Assembly: GCA_963942565.1 (NCBI GenBank)
Contig: OZ012687.1
Span: forward strand, 12,333,079 to 12,397,078
Length of the DNA stretch: 64,000 nt
Direction: 5' to 3'
Source of the DNA: Maea johnstoni
Taxonomy: Eukaryota > Annelida > Polychaeta > Spionida > Magelonidae
In this document: in pieces, positions 53,970 to 64,000 of the stretch
Position numbering within the stretch: position 1 is the first letter of the stretch
Layout: every line of letters starts with the position of its first letter
Position numbers and translations under genes: made by a program
Notes under the pieces: model-generated
The model's database searches: none
What the model was told of the DNA's origin: nothing
Seen by the model: the letters and a program-made list of their open reading frames with translations, nothing else

Positions 53970-54175
53970 AGGTAAAGGTAAAGGTAAAGGTATTCGGTTT
54001 ATAGTCTTGTATCCAACGAAATGTTCGCACGACCTTCCTTCCCTAGCAGGCAATGTATACATACTGAAGCCATTTCAATACCCCAAGGGATATTCCAGAG
54101 CAGCTGGCAGCATATAGTGCACAAGCTCTAAGCACTGCCTTTTTAATGCTAGGTACCCATTTTCCAGCTGGGTGG
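53970..54175 (-). mobile_element. tRNA-derived SINE (family S), 5'-truncated
   Basis: Shares GGTAAAGGTATTCGGTTTAT, CTTCCTTCCCTAGCAGGCA and CCAGAGCAGCTGGCAGCATA with 48.1 and 57.6 kb. It stops at CAGCTGGGTGGA, so the tRNA head is absent, as expected for incomplete reverse transcription. Confidence 0.82.
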
Positions 54176-54179
54176 AAAA

Positions 54180-55410
54180 TGAAACATTCATCTATTACCT
54201 GTATTGAGGTATTTCCCTTAACTGCAGCTAATTATAAGACATGAATTCCATTGGGTATTTAGGTCACATGTTGATTACGCTAACCAATCAAGAGTGCTGT
54301 TATCCTTGGCAGTAGGTAGGGGACCCATAAATATAACGCCTATTGTAAATATTGTCAGAGTAAACTGATAAACACTGTGTCAGCGTCAACAGTGGACATT
54401 CTTAGAATCCAGGGCTGATATCCAATACCCTCCTGAGAGTCCAGCAGCTAATATTGCACTTAACTATCGAGATTTGGATTTGGATTTAGATTTTCGGGGG
54501 GCGGTCACTTTTCCTTTCATTTTAAGGCTTAATCATGACTTTAAAAAGCCAGTTTTAAATAATGGAAAACCAGAATGCATAGAAAGATACCTCTACTCAC
54601 TGGCAACAGTCTCAGTAAGGAAAAAAAAGATGATAACGACAATATATCAAATTATTAAATGGGATCTTCTCCCATTTATATATCAGTAATCCTTGCATGT
54701 CTATAATGGTCCCCTCCCTACTCTCCAGGCCAGAATAGTTGGGGTTTGTTCATTGGGTATGGTGGGGTTTATCACCCTATTAACTAGCACAAGGCAGACC
54801 CCCAGCAGTGTTAGTGCTCCTCCCACTTAAGCTTGATAACCAATTCATGCCCAGGGTGCATGACCTCAAGGATTTGGACTTGACAGGGTTTGAGATAAGT
54901 ACTTGCCCGCTAATGCCCCGGCAAGTGAATTTTTGAAAAAAGGGCATTTGGGCAAGTAAATTTTAGTTTTCACAAGCTGATTTTCTGAGCACTGCACATT
55001 TTTTACATAGAAAAATGGCACAAATACCAAGAAATATGCTAACAATGCAACAAAATTTAAAAGAAAGAGGTTTTAAAATCATTAAATCAATGAGAAATAG
55101 TAAATGTCATTCTAGCATATGATATAACTTATTTCGGGCAAGCCAAAAATGATGTCAGGCACGTAGATATCGTTAACTTCTTAGTAAATTAGTTCTGAAA
55201 CTTATGTTGGTGCCTACTTGATACGTGTTTATGGTCTATTTTTCTACCATACTACTAATGCTGAATTATGACTAGCCAGTTGGTTATGGTGAAGTACCTT
55301 GGAAAACCAGCAACTAACCCCATTAGACATTGGCAACTGATTAGCATGCCTTACCCAAGGTAGTCTAGTGCAAAAGCAAACATTTTTGTAATTGTGACTT
55401 TACTGATAGT
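54180..55410. other. No gene seen; possible MITE near 54,890
   Basis: ACAGGGTTTGAGATAAGTAC at 54,886 with repeated GGCAAGTGAATTTT/GGGCAAGTAAATTTT words recalls the ends of the CAGGGCTCGA-type elements. I could not find the matching right end. Confidence 0.35.
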
Positions 55411-55417
55411 TCTAGGT

Positions 55418-55633
55418 TTAACCCTTCCAATGCTGAGGCTACATTCATCCTAAGCACAAGGACACAAAGATTTTTGGAAAATCATCTAAAATCCTGTCAG
55501 GTTGGTATTCATTGGTTTGCTCTCGTTGAGTACTCTCAGATGAGTACCCATGTGCCAGTGTTTCAGTCATTTTTCAATTTTCTTTGTATCATTTTACACT
55601 GGCTAAATTAGCCAGCAGCAGCATAAGGGTTAA
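55418..55633 (+). mobile_element. Family A MITE
   Basis: TTAACCCTTCCAATGCTGAG and GCCAGCAGCAGCATAAGGGTTAA; TTAA on both sides. Confidence 0.88.
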
Positions 55634-55639
55634 GACCTC

Positions 55640-57590
55640 TTTTCCTCTCCAGACGTACAACTATTTAGCAGTATTCTTCGTCCATAATATAGCTCAGATA
55701 ATGCCTTAATATTTCAGATTGTCCCACATGGTTAGATATATGGGAATGAGTAAGCTTTTAAGTGTGGTTTTGCCAAAGCCACAGGGACAATTACACAACT
55801 TTATTGAAATCAATTTTAGTTTGAGTCCTGCATAATTCCCTATAACAAAAGCAACAGTCACATTGGTCAAGTAATAGAGAATACCTGAACTAAGCCTGCC
55901 CCTAGTCTTGTGAAATAACACCCTGGTGCCACCCACCCCACCGGGGAAGATAACATAGAAATTGACACCACCCTGAAAATTGAGAAATCTCTGAACAACC
56001 ATCCTCTCTGCAAATTAAACTCCAGGAATAGCTTGGAAAGGACACCCATTAAGATTGATTAGTCTAGCCCTTGCCAGCAGGAAACTTTTATGAGTCCAGA
56101 AACTAATTGCAAACAGAAACCCACTCCAAGGCCTGCCCGATAGCTGAGTGCTGCTTGCTCTCAGCACTGACCCGCTTCGCTCCAGGCAAGTGAAAAAGTT
56201 GCCAGTCACCAGATTGACTCTCAAGACAATGTGGGCAGGCCTATAATGAATGCATATAGAATGGATTAAAATCAACCCCCCCCCCCCCCCCCCCAAGATA
56301 TTAAACCCCCCTCCCCAAGATATGTACAATTGATTGGTTATTTCTAGCATAATTTACCTGTAAAGCTAATATAAGATGCATTCTGCTGCTATTACCAAAA
56401 TGAAGTCAAGTTTATGTATCAGCATAGGTAATATCGAGAAAATTGGGCTAAAAACTTCAATGAAACAGAACATTAATCAATGAGTATGAATGACATTCAT
56501 GAAATGAATCTAATGTTACTGGCAACATTCTAAAATGCCTTGAGCTGGTTTGAAAACCTGTGTAGAGATGAAAGATAATTGGAGGTCACCCCAGACCACT
56601 CAGCTATAGGGGCAGTGAACCTTAGTCTGACCAGAGAAATACATCCCCTTGATCCGCAACCCCATAGGTACTGCATGCTAGCCTCTACGGCATCTGCGCC
56701 TCGGGTTACGCGATGTAGCCTGGGGTTGTATTGGTCACGTGATCTGTGCACTGCTGGCTGACTGGCTGGCTGGGGGATGTTATCCTATCTAGGTCAGATA
56801 GTGAGAGGCAGCGAAATTTGATGATTCATGACCAGAGCCCACTCCCTGTCTACTTCTCTCAGGTCTGACCAGAAGAGTTGAATAAGGACTGGCAGCATGT
56901 AGCAGGCAATAATGCAATGTATTCTGCTGGGTGACGCAGGATTTATGGGGTGCTGATTCTCCTGGCAAGGTTACATGATAAACGCAACAATTCCACCGCC
57001 AAACATGCCTGTTAGACTGAGTTCCCCACATAGACATGTAGCCTCATCCTAGAGCCTAATGCCTTGCCTCTACAACCAAGTGCCAAACTTAGCATTTGGA
57101 AGTTTGGAATTCTGTTGATTTTCAAGTTTTCTGCTTTATCCCTTATGCTGGTGGTGGCTAATTCAGGTTTGTGTGCTAACTTGGGAGAAGAACAATTTTA
57201 TCACTTCTTTAATAAATTACCTAATGTTTACATATTATTCTAAGATGTCTACCCATATTTAGTTCTATATTGGCTCACCAGGCGGCCAGCATGGGTTTAT
57301 TTGGATTTCTTGATTTCTATGATTCTGACTGACCAGGGTGACCACCATTGGCGCCATCTCTACAGCAACTAAAATTAACACCTAGATATTGAGCAAAAGA
57401 TAAGAACATAGAAAAGCAATATCTAAGTAAATCATAGACTAGGAGCTAGTCTAGCGAGAAGCCAGTTGCCAATAGTGAAAGAAACTAGAGTGCTCTGATA
57501 ACGCCACCACCTAATCTCAAGTCACTGGCAACTTTTTCACATGCCTCAGGGTAGAATCAGAAGCCAGGTAATGGTGGGAGGCAATGAGCA
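55640..57590. other. No gene seen; low-copy fragments only
   Basis: A poly-C run lies at 56,275-56,294. A 26-bp family A fragment (CCTTATGCTGGTGGTGGCTA) lies at 57,140. A SINE fragment with CAAGTCACTGGCAACTTTTT is at 57,518. ORFs to 111 codons show no homology or splice sites. Confidence 0.45.
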
Positions 57591-57597
57591 GTCAGTG

Positions 57598-57909
57598 TAA
57601 AGGTAAAGGTATTCGGTTTAGAGTCTTGTATCCACCGAAATGTTCACACAACCTTCCTTCCCTAGCAGGCACTGTACACACAAAAAACATTTCAATCCCC
57701 CGTGGGATATTCCAGAGCAGCTGGCAGCATATAGCGCACAAGCTCTAAGCACTGCCTTATTAATGCTAGGTTCCCATTTTTCAGCTGGGTGGACTGAGGC
57801 AATATGGAATAAACTGTCTTGCCCTGAAGGACAGACCAAAGTGCCCCAGCCGGGAATTGAACCAGCGACCTACTGATTACTAGTCCGACACCTAACCAAC
57901 TGAGCTACT
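57598..57909 (-). mobile_element. tRNA-derived SINE (family S), best-preserved copy
   Basis: Minus strand: A box TAGCTCAGTTGGTTAGGTG, B box CTGGTTCAATTCCCGG, body to CCGAATACCTTTACCTTTAC. The (ACCTTT)n-like 3' tail is the same in the 54.0 kb copy. The head resembles a tRNA with anticodon stem GGACTAGTAATC but lacks a complete fold. Confidence 0.88.
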
Positions 57910-58629
57910 TTTTTGACTGCAGTGTAGTAGTGTAGTATGTGTCTCAGCTAGACCACCCAGCTCACGAGGCGAACCTGTTCTGAAACTCTCAGGTTTACTG
58001 GATACATTAATCTTGAGATGCCAAGATTGCAGGCTGGCGAGATAAAACCACATTTACAGTATTTTCTTTACTTCTGATTTCATAAAAGATGGAAGTGTAG
58101 TTTATAAAAAGGCATCTAGTTGCTGGCCCTACAGTGATCTTGCCAGACTCTTCCATTAGCACCCTATCTTCTATCACCCCTTTTTTACCTCACCCCCCTT
58201 TTTTGACTCAACCCCTTTCATCTACCAATTTATTATTCATTGTGTTCTACGTTTTACTGGTAAATCCCCTTTCAAGATCTATGAGGCTTGTAGATTTCTA
58301 GCAGCAAATTCACAAGGTACAGAATTGCTGAGGTATCAAGTAAACCTTTCATATAATTAGTTTGTCAAAAACATCTTACAAAAAGATATGCTTATCAAAC
58401 AATTTGGATTTGAAATACTTTGTTTTCCCCCATTTCCTGCATATCAAGGCAAAATCTAATTTTGACTATCCTGTAGTAAATTTTTGAGGATAATACAGTG
58501 AGGGAAAACAACCATCCATTGCACAGGCAAACAGGCAACAAAATTCATTGGCCCAGTTTTGAATTTTACTGATTTCATTATTAACGCTGGCCTAATTTAA
58601 TTTGATTTGATTTAAATTTAATCTGAATT

Positions 58630-59623
<994 letters not shown>

Positions 59624-59715
<92 letters not shown>
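59624..59715. repeat. (TA)n, right part of the split array
   Basis: About 45 TA units directly after the inserted MITE. Confidence 0.95.
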
Positions 59716-59718
<3 letters not shown>

Positions 59719-60080
59719 ATGAAAATACACTAATTAAGTCTTCATGGCGTCTGCCTATATCCTGTAACAGGCGTGAAGAACCCACCCCCTGAATTACGAA
59801 GCAACGCAACATGTTACATATCTTATATTACCCGAGTGGAGTAAAAATAGTCACACATATATACAACAACAAGTCACATTTCTCTGCAACCATCCACCTC
59901 CCAGGGACAGCAAGATTAACATATCTGTCGGGGACGCACATCCCAAGAATGTAGCTTTATAGCCAGCGGTATTTTCCCACCTCGCCTTACATAAGAGCGA
60001 GGGTTCTGGTGAGAGGGTGAGTTTGTTAACCCATCCAGGCCTCAAGGTCTCTTTGACCTTTAGCTAAACCTGTGATCAGG

Positions 60081-60390
60081 GTCTTAGCCAGGATTCAGAA
60101 ACTGCCCGTGCTCAAAATTGGCAATTGTAAAATTTTTGGGTGTCCAGATTTTTAAAGGGGACCACAATATACCCAGATTTCAACGATTAACATGTATAGA
60201 TTTATCAAAATAAGGCATAATATCCTTATACAATGTCATACAAATAATATGGAGGTGAATATGTTCAATTATATGCTGAGATTGACATTTTAAGAAATTC
60301 ATCACAAAAATTAATGGGTGTCATGAGGGGCATGCTTTTTAAGGGTTTGGGTTTCCAAAAAGACACCCAGGCGCCTTGCTGGCTATGACC
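60081..60390. mobile_element. Family E MITE, copy 2
   Basis: GGTCTTAGCCAGGATTCAGA at the left and ACACCCAGGCGCCTTGCTGG at the right; interior AAAATTGGCAATTGTAAAAT and ATATGGAGGTGAA shared with 40.2 kb. Confidence 0.75.
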
Positions 60391-60399
60391 ATGCCTGTG

Positions 60400-60870
60400 A
60401 TACTTTTGAAAATAACTGTACTCATGTAAATATTTACAAAATATTTGAAGGAGAAATTGTTGCTTGTATTATGATCAATATTTCTACTTCAAATACATAT
60501 CTTTCCAAATATACTGTGGTTGAAAGTTACTGGAGCTACAGGCATGAATCATTAACTCATTCATTCCCAATAGGGTTGAAAAAGATCTGACTAATAAACG
60601 TTCCTCATTTTTTTTTTCAAATGAAAACCTCTCATGAGAGTTCTTTAAAATGTTAGTATCCGACAAGACCTTATGAAAATTGCTCTCTCCCAAGTATGTT
60701 GCAAAGTTATGTTCTACTCCAAGGTTGTATTTGAATAATATTCAAAAGTTAGAATTGGCAAAAGACAGAGAATATTATTGGTTGAGTTCATTTTAACAAT
60801 ATTCCCTTACATCAAATATTTTCCAAACTATTTTCATCAAAGATAAAAATAAGACCAAAATAATTATATT
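60400..60870 (+). mobile_element. Family B MITE remnants
   Basis: TTTGAAGGAGAAATTGTTGC and CTACAGGCATGAATCATTAA give the right half of one copy ending near 60,556; TTAACTCATTCATTCCC then starts another whose right end is not clear. Confidence 0.5.
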
Positions 60871-61108
60871 CTTGTGGTAAGTGTCTCTAATTAATTATAG
60901 ATGGCAGCACACAGGGCAGTCACCAGAGTGCTTTTCAGGGTGCTTTAAGCCACGGCGAGCATTAGCAAGGGTTACAAACAGAACATTTACACAGGATATA
61001 GTTTAACCAGGATATAGTACTGAGACCGGGGGATAATCAGTGACACAGGCAGGTCTAATATAAACCTGGAGACTCCCTTTAAGCGACTCACTCAACCAGC
61101 CAAGTACG

Positions 61109-61334
61109 TTAACTCATTCATGCCATTAGCACCAACAAACCTGGCTATGTTGGTGATATTCTTGGACTTGAGTGTTTGCGGAAAATATTTTACAAAACAA
61201 TTGTAATCAGTACCCAACTTGCAACTCCTCTTCAAACATCATGTGAATTTGAGCTTAATTAAAAAGTTATTTTCGAAAGTTTCAGAGGTCCAGATGTAAC
61301 TTTTCAAAGAGACGTCTCGGCCTGAAAGGGTTAA
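61109..61334 (+). mobile_element. Family B MITE
   Basis: TTAACTCATTCATGCCATTA and CGGCCTGAAAGGGTTAA; TTAA on both sides. Interior AACTCCTCTTCAAACATCAT matches the family. Confidence 0.78.
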
Positions 61335-61399
61335 TCCTGGTTAGCAGTACTGATAAATAATCAATCAGTATCCGCAGGTTGTCCCATAATGCACCCTGA

Positions 61400-61800
61400 T
61401 CAGACAACTAATTGATCCTCAAGGATAAGCAGACGTCTAGTCTGGTAGTCATTGCATGACTGGAGGCCGCTGGCTACTTTAATAGATGACTACTGAGACC
61501 CAGATGCTGGTCAAGTGCATCCAAATGACCAGCGGTCAATGTTATGGTCAGAGCAAGGGTTAGCTTCTATCGCCCCTGAAAAACTACACAGAATATACCA
61601 CAATTGAGACTTGAAGGCTGGTCAGTGACTGAAATGTATGTACACTGGCCAGCTAAAGCCATCTCATAACCAGTAGCAGGGCAAAGTCAATGATATGGTC
61701 AGTGGTTTAGCTTTAATAGTCCATGAAAAAGTTACATAGAATATTATACACCAATTGAGACTTGAAGACTGGTCAAGTGCATGTTCACTGATCGGATACA
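61400..61800. repeat. Loose tandem repeat of CTGGTCA-type words
   Basis: CAATTGAGACTTGAAG(G/A)CTG, then GTCA and AAAGTTACATAGAATAT / AAACTACACAGAATATACCA recur at about 130-bp spacing, two to three units. Confidence 0.6.
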
Positions 61801-61826
61801 GTTACAGCAGACTGACCAGTAGAGAA

Positions 61827-62038
61827 TTAACCCTTCCAATGCTGAGGCGACTTTTGTCCTAAGCACAATGATGCAAAAAATTTGAAACCATCTAAACCCT
61901 ATTATGTTGTTATTCATTGGATAGCTCTCGCTGAGTACTCTCAGATGATAACCCATTTACCAGGGTTTTGGTGTTTTTCCAGGGTTTTTAGCATCATTTT
62001 GTTTTGACCAAATTAGCCACAGCAGCATAATGGTGTAA
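61827..62038 (+). mobile_element. Family A MITE
   Basis: TTAACCCTTCCAATGCTGAG at the left; AGCCACAGCAGCATAATGGT at the right with the final TTAA changed. Confidence 0.82.
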
Positions 62039-62449
62039 TGGTCCACGACATGCTCAGAGGGTTAGCTTTTCTAGTCTCTGAATCATGCTATTCTATGGTT
62101 ATCACCACCCCAGCCCTCCCCCTCATCCATGCGCTTCATGACCCCCCACCCCCCTTCCCCATATCTAGCTCTCTGCTTGACCTCGATACCCTCCACTGTC
62201 ATGTGTTAGACATCTTAATGAGTGGAGTGAAATGAGTGTGCATAACTCATCCTCTCTCCTTGTCACCACAGATGCAGCAGCAAGTGGTAACAGGCCAAAC
62301 ATCAGATGGTTAACATTACATACAGCTTATCCTACAATGTTTCTAAATATATTCCAGTCATTACCCCTAAATCTGAGTCAGGATAAGAAGCTAATAGTGT
62401 CATTATGCATAGGTTATCCATGTTTGTTACTAAATATATTCTACTCCTA

Positions 62450-62985
62450 CCACACAGCCTGAGTCAGAGTTGTATCAGACTGCAACAATATGTACAAGTC
62501 ATCTGATCCAAGCATGACCCTCGATACATTCTACCGTAAATTCTCAGAATTTTACTGAGTGGCCGGTATTTGGTGAAAATTTACCTCAGGTAGATTGAGG
62601 GTGGCCGGGATTCCCCATTAATTATTTTATAAAATAATTAGTGGCTGACATTTCTAGGGTGTCCGAGATTTGCGAGAATTTACGGTAGTCCTATATCACA
62701 GACTGAGTGAGATTCAGGTACAGATTGTAACATTGTGAACTGATCAAAGCATGTTCCTTATTGTTCTGGTCCTACCACAAAGCCTGAGTCAGAGTTGGAT
62801 CAGACTATGAAACTGTGTACAAGTCCTCTGATCCAAGCATGACCCTAACACCTTTTAGCCCCAACAAAACAACCTGGGTGAGACTAGGGTCAAGATTGCG
62901 ACATTGTGAACTGATCAAAGTGTGTTCCACAAAACCTTAGTCAGAAATAAGATCACATGGTGATATTATATGCTCAGATCATCCA
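62450..62985. repeat. Degenerate minisatellite of CTGAGTCAGA/GATCAGACT words
   Basis: GTACAAGTC(A/C)TCTGATCCAAG then CATGACCCT occurs at 62,492 and 62,818; ACATTGTGAACTGATCAAAG at 62,732 and 62,902; (A/G)CCTGAGTCAGAGTTG at 62,459 and 62,780. A MITE (62,532-62,687) interrupts it. Confidence 0.7.
62532..62687. mobile_element. 156-bp MITE with perfect 14-bp ends
   Basis: TACCGTAAATTCTC and GAGAATTTACGGTA are exact inverted copies. Inner halves also mirror each other (GAGTGGCCGGTATTTGG; GTGTCCGAGATTTG) around ATTATTTTATAAAATAATTA. Confidence 0.85.
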
Positions 62986-63394
62986 TACAGGTTCAGAAAT
63001 ATGTTCTGGGACTAACATAAAATTCAAGTACACAGAGGAAGAAACAAATGCTTGGCCTACAGTTAGCTCAACCAGGGATAGACAATATTCCCATAGCTGC
63101 AGGGGTGATATTTTATCAACATCAAGGGACTAAAAAGGCTTCAGTTATATAGGGGTTGAACATGTTAAAGTCACCAGGCTTCAATTAGGACAAATAAAAA
63201 CCTTGGTAAATGACAAAAATGTTGCACTGTCTGTCTCTCTAATCAAAGCACAGAGAAGAGAAGCTGAGTTTTGCTTGGCAAACAAATTACATTCGCATTC
63301 CGTTTGCAAGATGACTGCCAACACCCAAATTGGTTCCACTTATAGCCCTGGAGTGTGACAATTAGACAATTAGTGCCTGAAATACACCAGCCCC

Positions 63395-63429
63395 AATAAT
63401 AATAAAAATAAAAATAAAATAATAATAAC

Positions 63430-63499
<70 letters not shown>

Positions 63500-63502
63500 T
63501 TA
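63395..63502. repeat. (AAT)n microsatellite
   Basis: About 100 bp of AATAAT with a few AAAT interruptions. Confidence 0.95.
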
Positions 63503-63711
63503 ATGACACCTACATTGTTCAAAAGGGCTACTACTGCCAAAGATTTTCTTTAGATATTGTTGTCTGGATCTGTAATTATCTTCTCACAATAACTTGATAG
63601 TGTGCTGAATAACATTTCTCCATTGTCAAATATTTTCCAACAACACTTTTGCCTGATATATTTAGCCAATAAGTCAGGCTGTTTTGGTTGCTGCAAGCAA
63701 TATTAGGTTAA

Positions 63712-63943
63712 TTAACCCAGTAATGCTCACAATAGCCAAAACAGCCTGACAATTCTGATGAAACCTTCCAAAACGAAAGCATAGTTGAGAAGATATTTGA
63801 AGGAGAAATGTTAATGGTAAATTCAACCTACAACTCTCCATCAAATATTTTGCAAAATCTCTTGTAATTCAAAAGTTATTGTCAAAAGTATTATAGATCC
63901 AGACGGCAATTTCCTGAGGATCTCTTAAGCATTAATGGGTTAA
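63712..63943 (+). mobile_element. Family B MITE, well preserved
   Basis: TTAACCCAGTAATGCTCACA and CTCTTAAGCATTAATGGGTTAA; TTAA on both sides. Interior GAAGGAGAAATGTTAATGGT, CATCAAATATTTTGCAAAAT and AAGTATTATAGATCCAGACG are used here as the family reference. Confidence 0.85.
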
Positions 63944-64000
63944 GATGAAATTCACGAAGTAGCTGATGGAAAGTTGCTGTTTGGGTTCTGATCACCATTT

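Overview
This is a stretch of metazoan nuclear DNA. It is AT-rich, has long introns and microsatellites, and is packed with small non-autonomous transposons and tRNA-derived SINEs. No bacterial-type gene organisation is visible. The one gene I can support is a glutamate-receptor-interacting protein (GRIP) orthologue on the minus strand. It is clearly animal and clearly not vertebrate in its non-coding content. A marine invertebrate (for example an invertebrate deuterostome or a lophotrochozoan) fits, but I cannot name the species.

GRIP gene. I could place 19 coding exons between 41,878 and 2,667 (minus strand). Every acceptor and donor is AG/GT and every junction phase is compatible. Together they encode 1,053 residues from inside PDZ1 to the stop: PDZ1 (second part), PDZ2, PDZ3, a linker, PDZ4, PDZ5, PDZ6, a long low-complexity linker, PDZ7 and a short tail. 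The start of PDZ1 and the N-terminus were not found. They are either beyond 64,000 or in exons too short to recognise, so 41.9-64 kb is probably 5' intron or flanking DNA. GRIP is a cytoplasmic multi-PDZ scaffold that in vertebrates binds AMPA receptor GluA2/3 tails, ephrin receptors/ephrins, liprin-alpha and GRASP-1.

Other contents. The introns and the 42-64 kb region hold: about 20 copies of one TTAA-flanked MITE family (A); about 8 copies of a second TTAA-flanked family (B); a third MITE family with AGGCCTAA ends (C); an element with roughly 270-bp inverted repeats (32.8-33.8 kb); a hAT-type MITE with a perfect 8-bp duplication (25.7-26.1 kb); a tandem pair of elements with large terminal hairpins (29.7-30.9 kb); several tRNA-derived SINEs; LINE-like 3' tails; and minisatellites, including a near-perfect 12 x 84 bp array at 37.9-38.9 kb.

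Most unusual point: at least six GRIP exons have an edge copied into a local tandem or near-tandem duplication in the adjoining intron or 3' flank. These are the terminal exon, the PDZ6b donor, the PDZ4a exon with donor (two extra damaged copies), the PDZ2a exon, the PDZ2b acceptor and the PDZ1b acceptor. The gene is therefore surrounded by decoy splice sites and exon fragments. No retrovirus-like or Polinton-like element was recognised.
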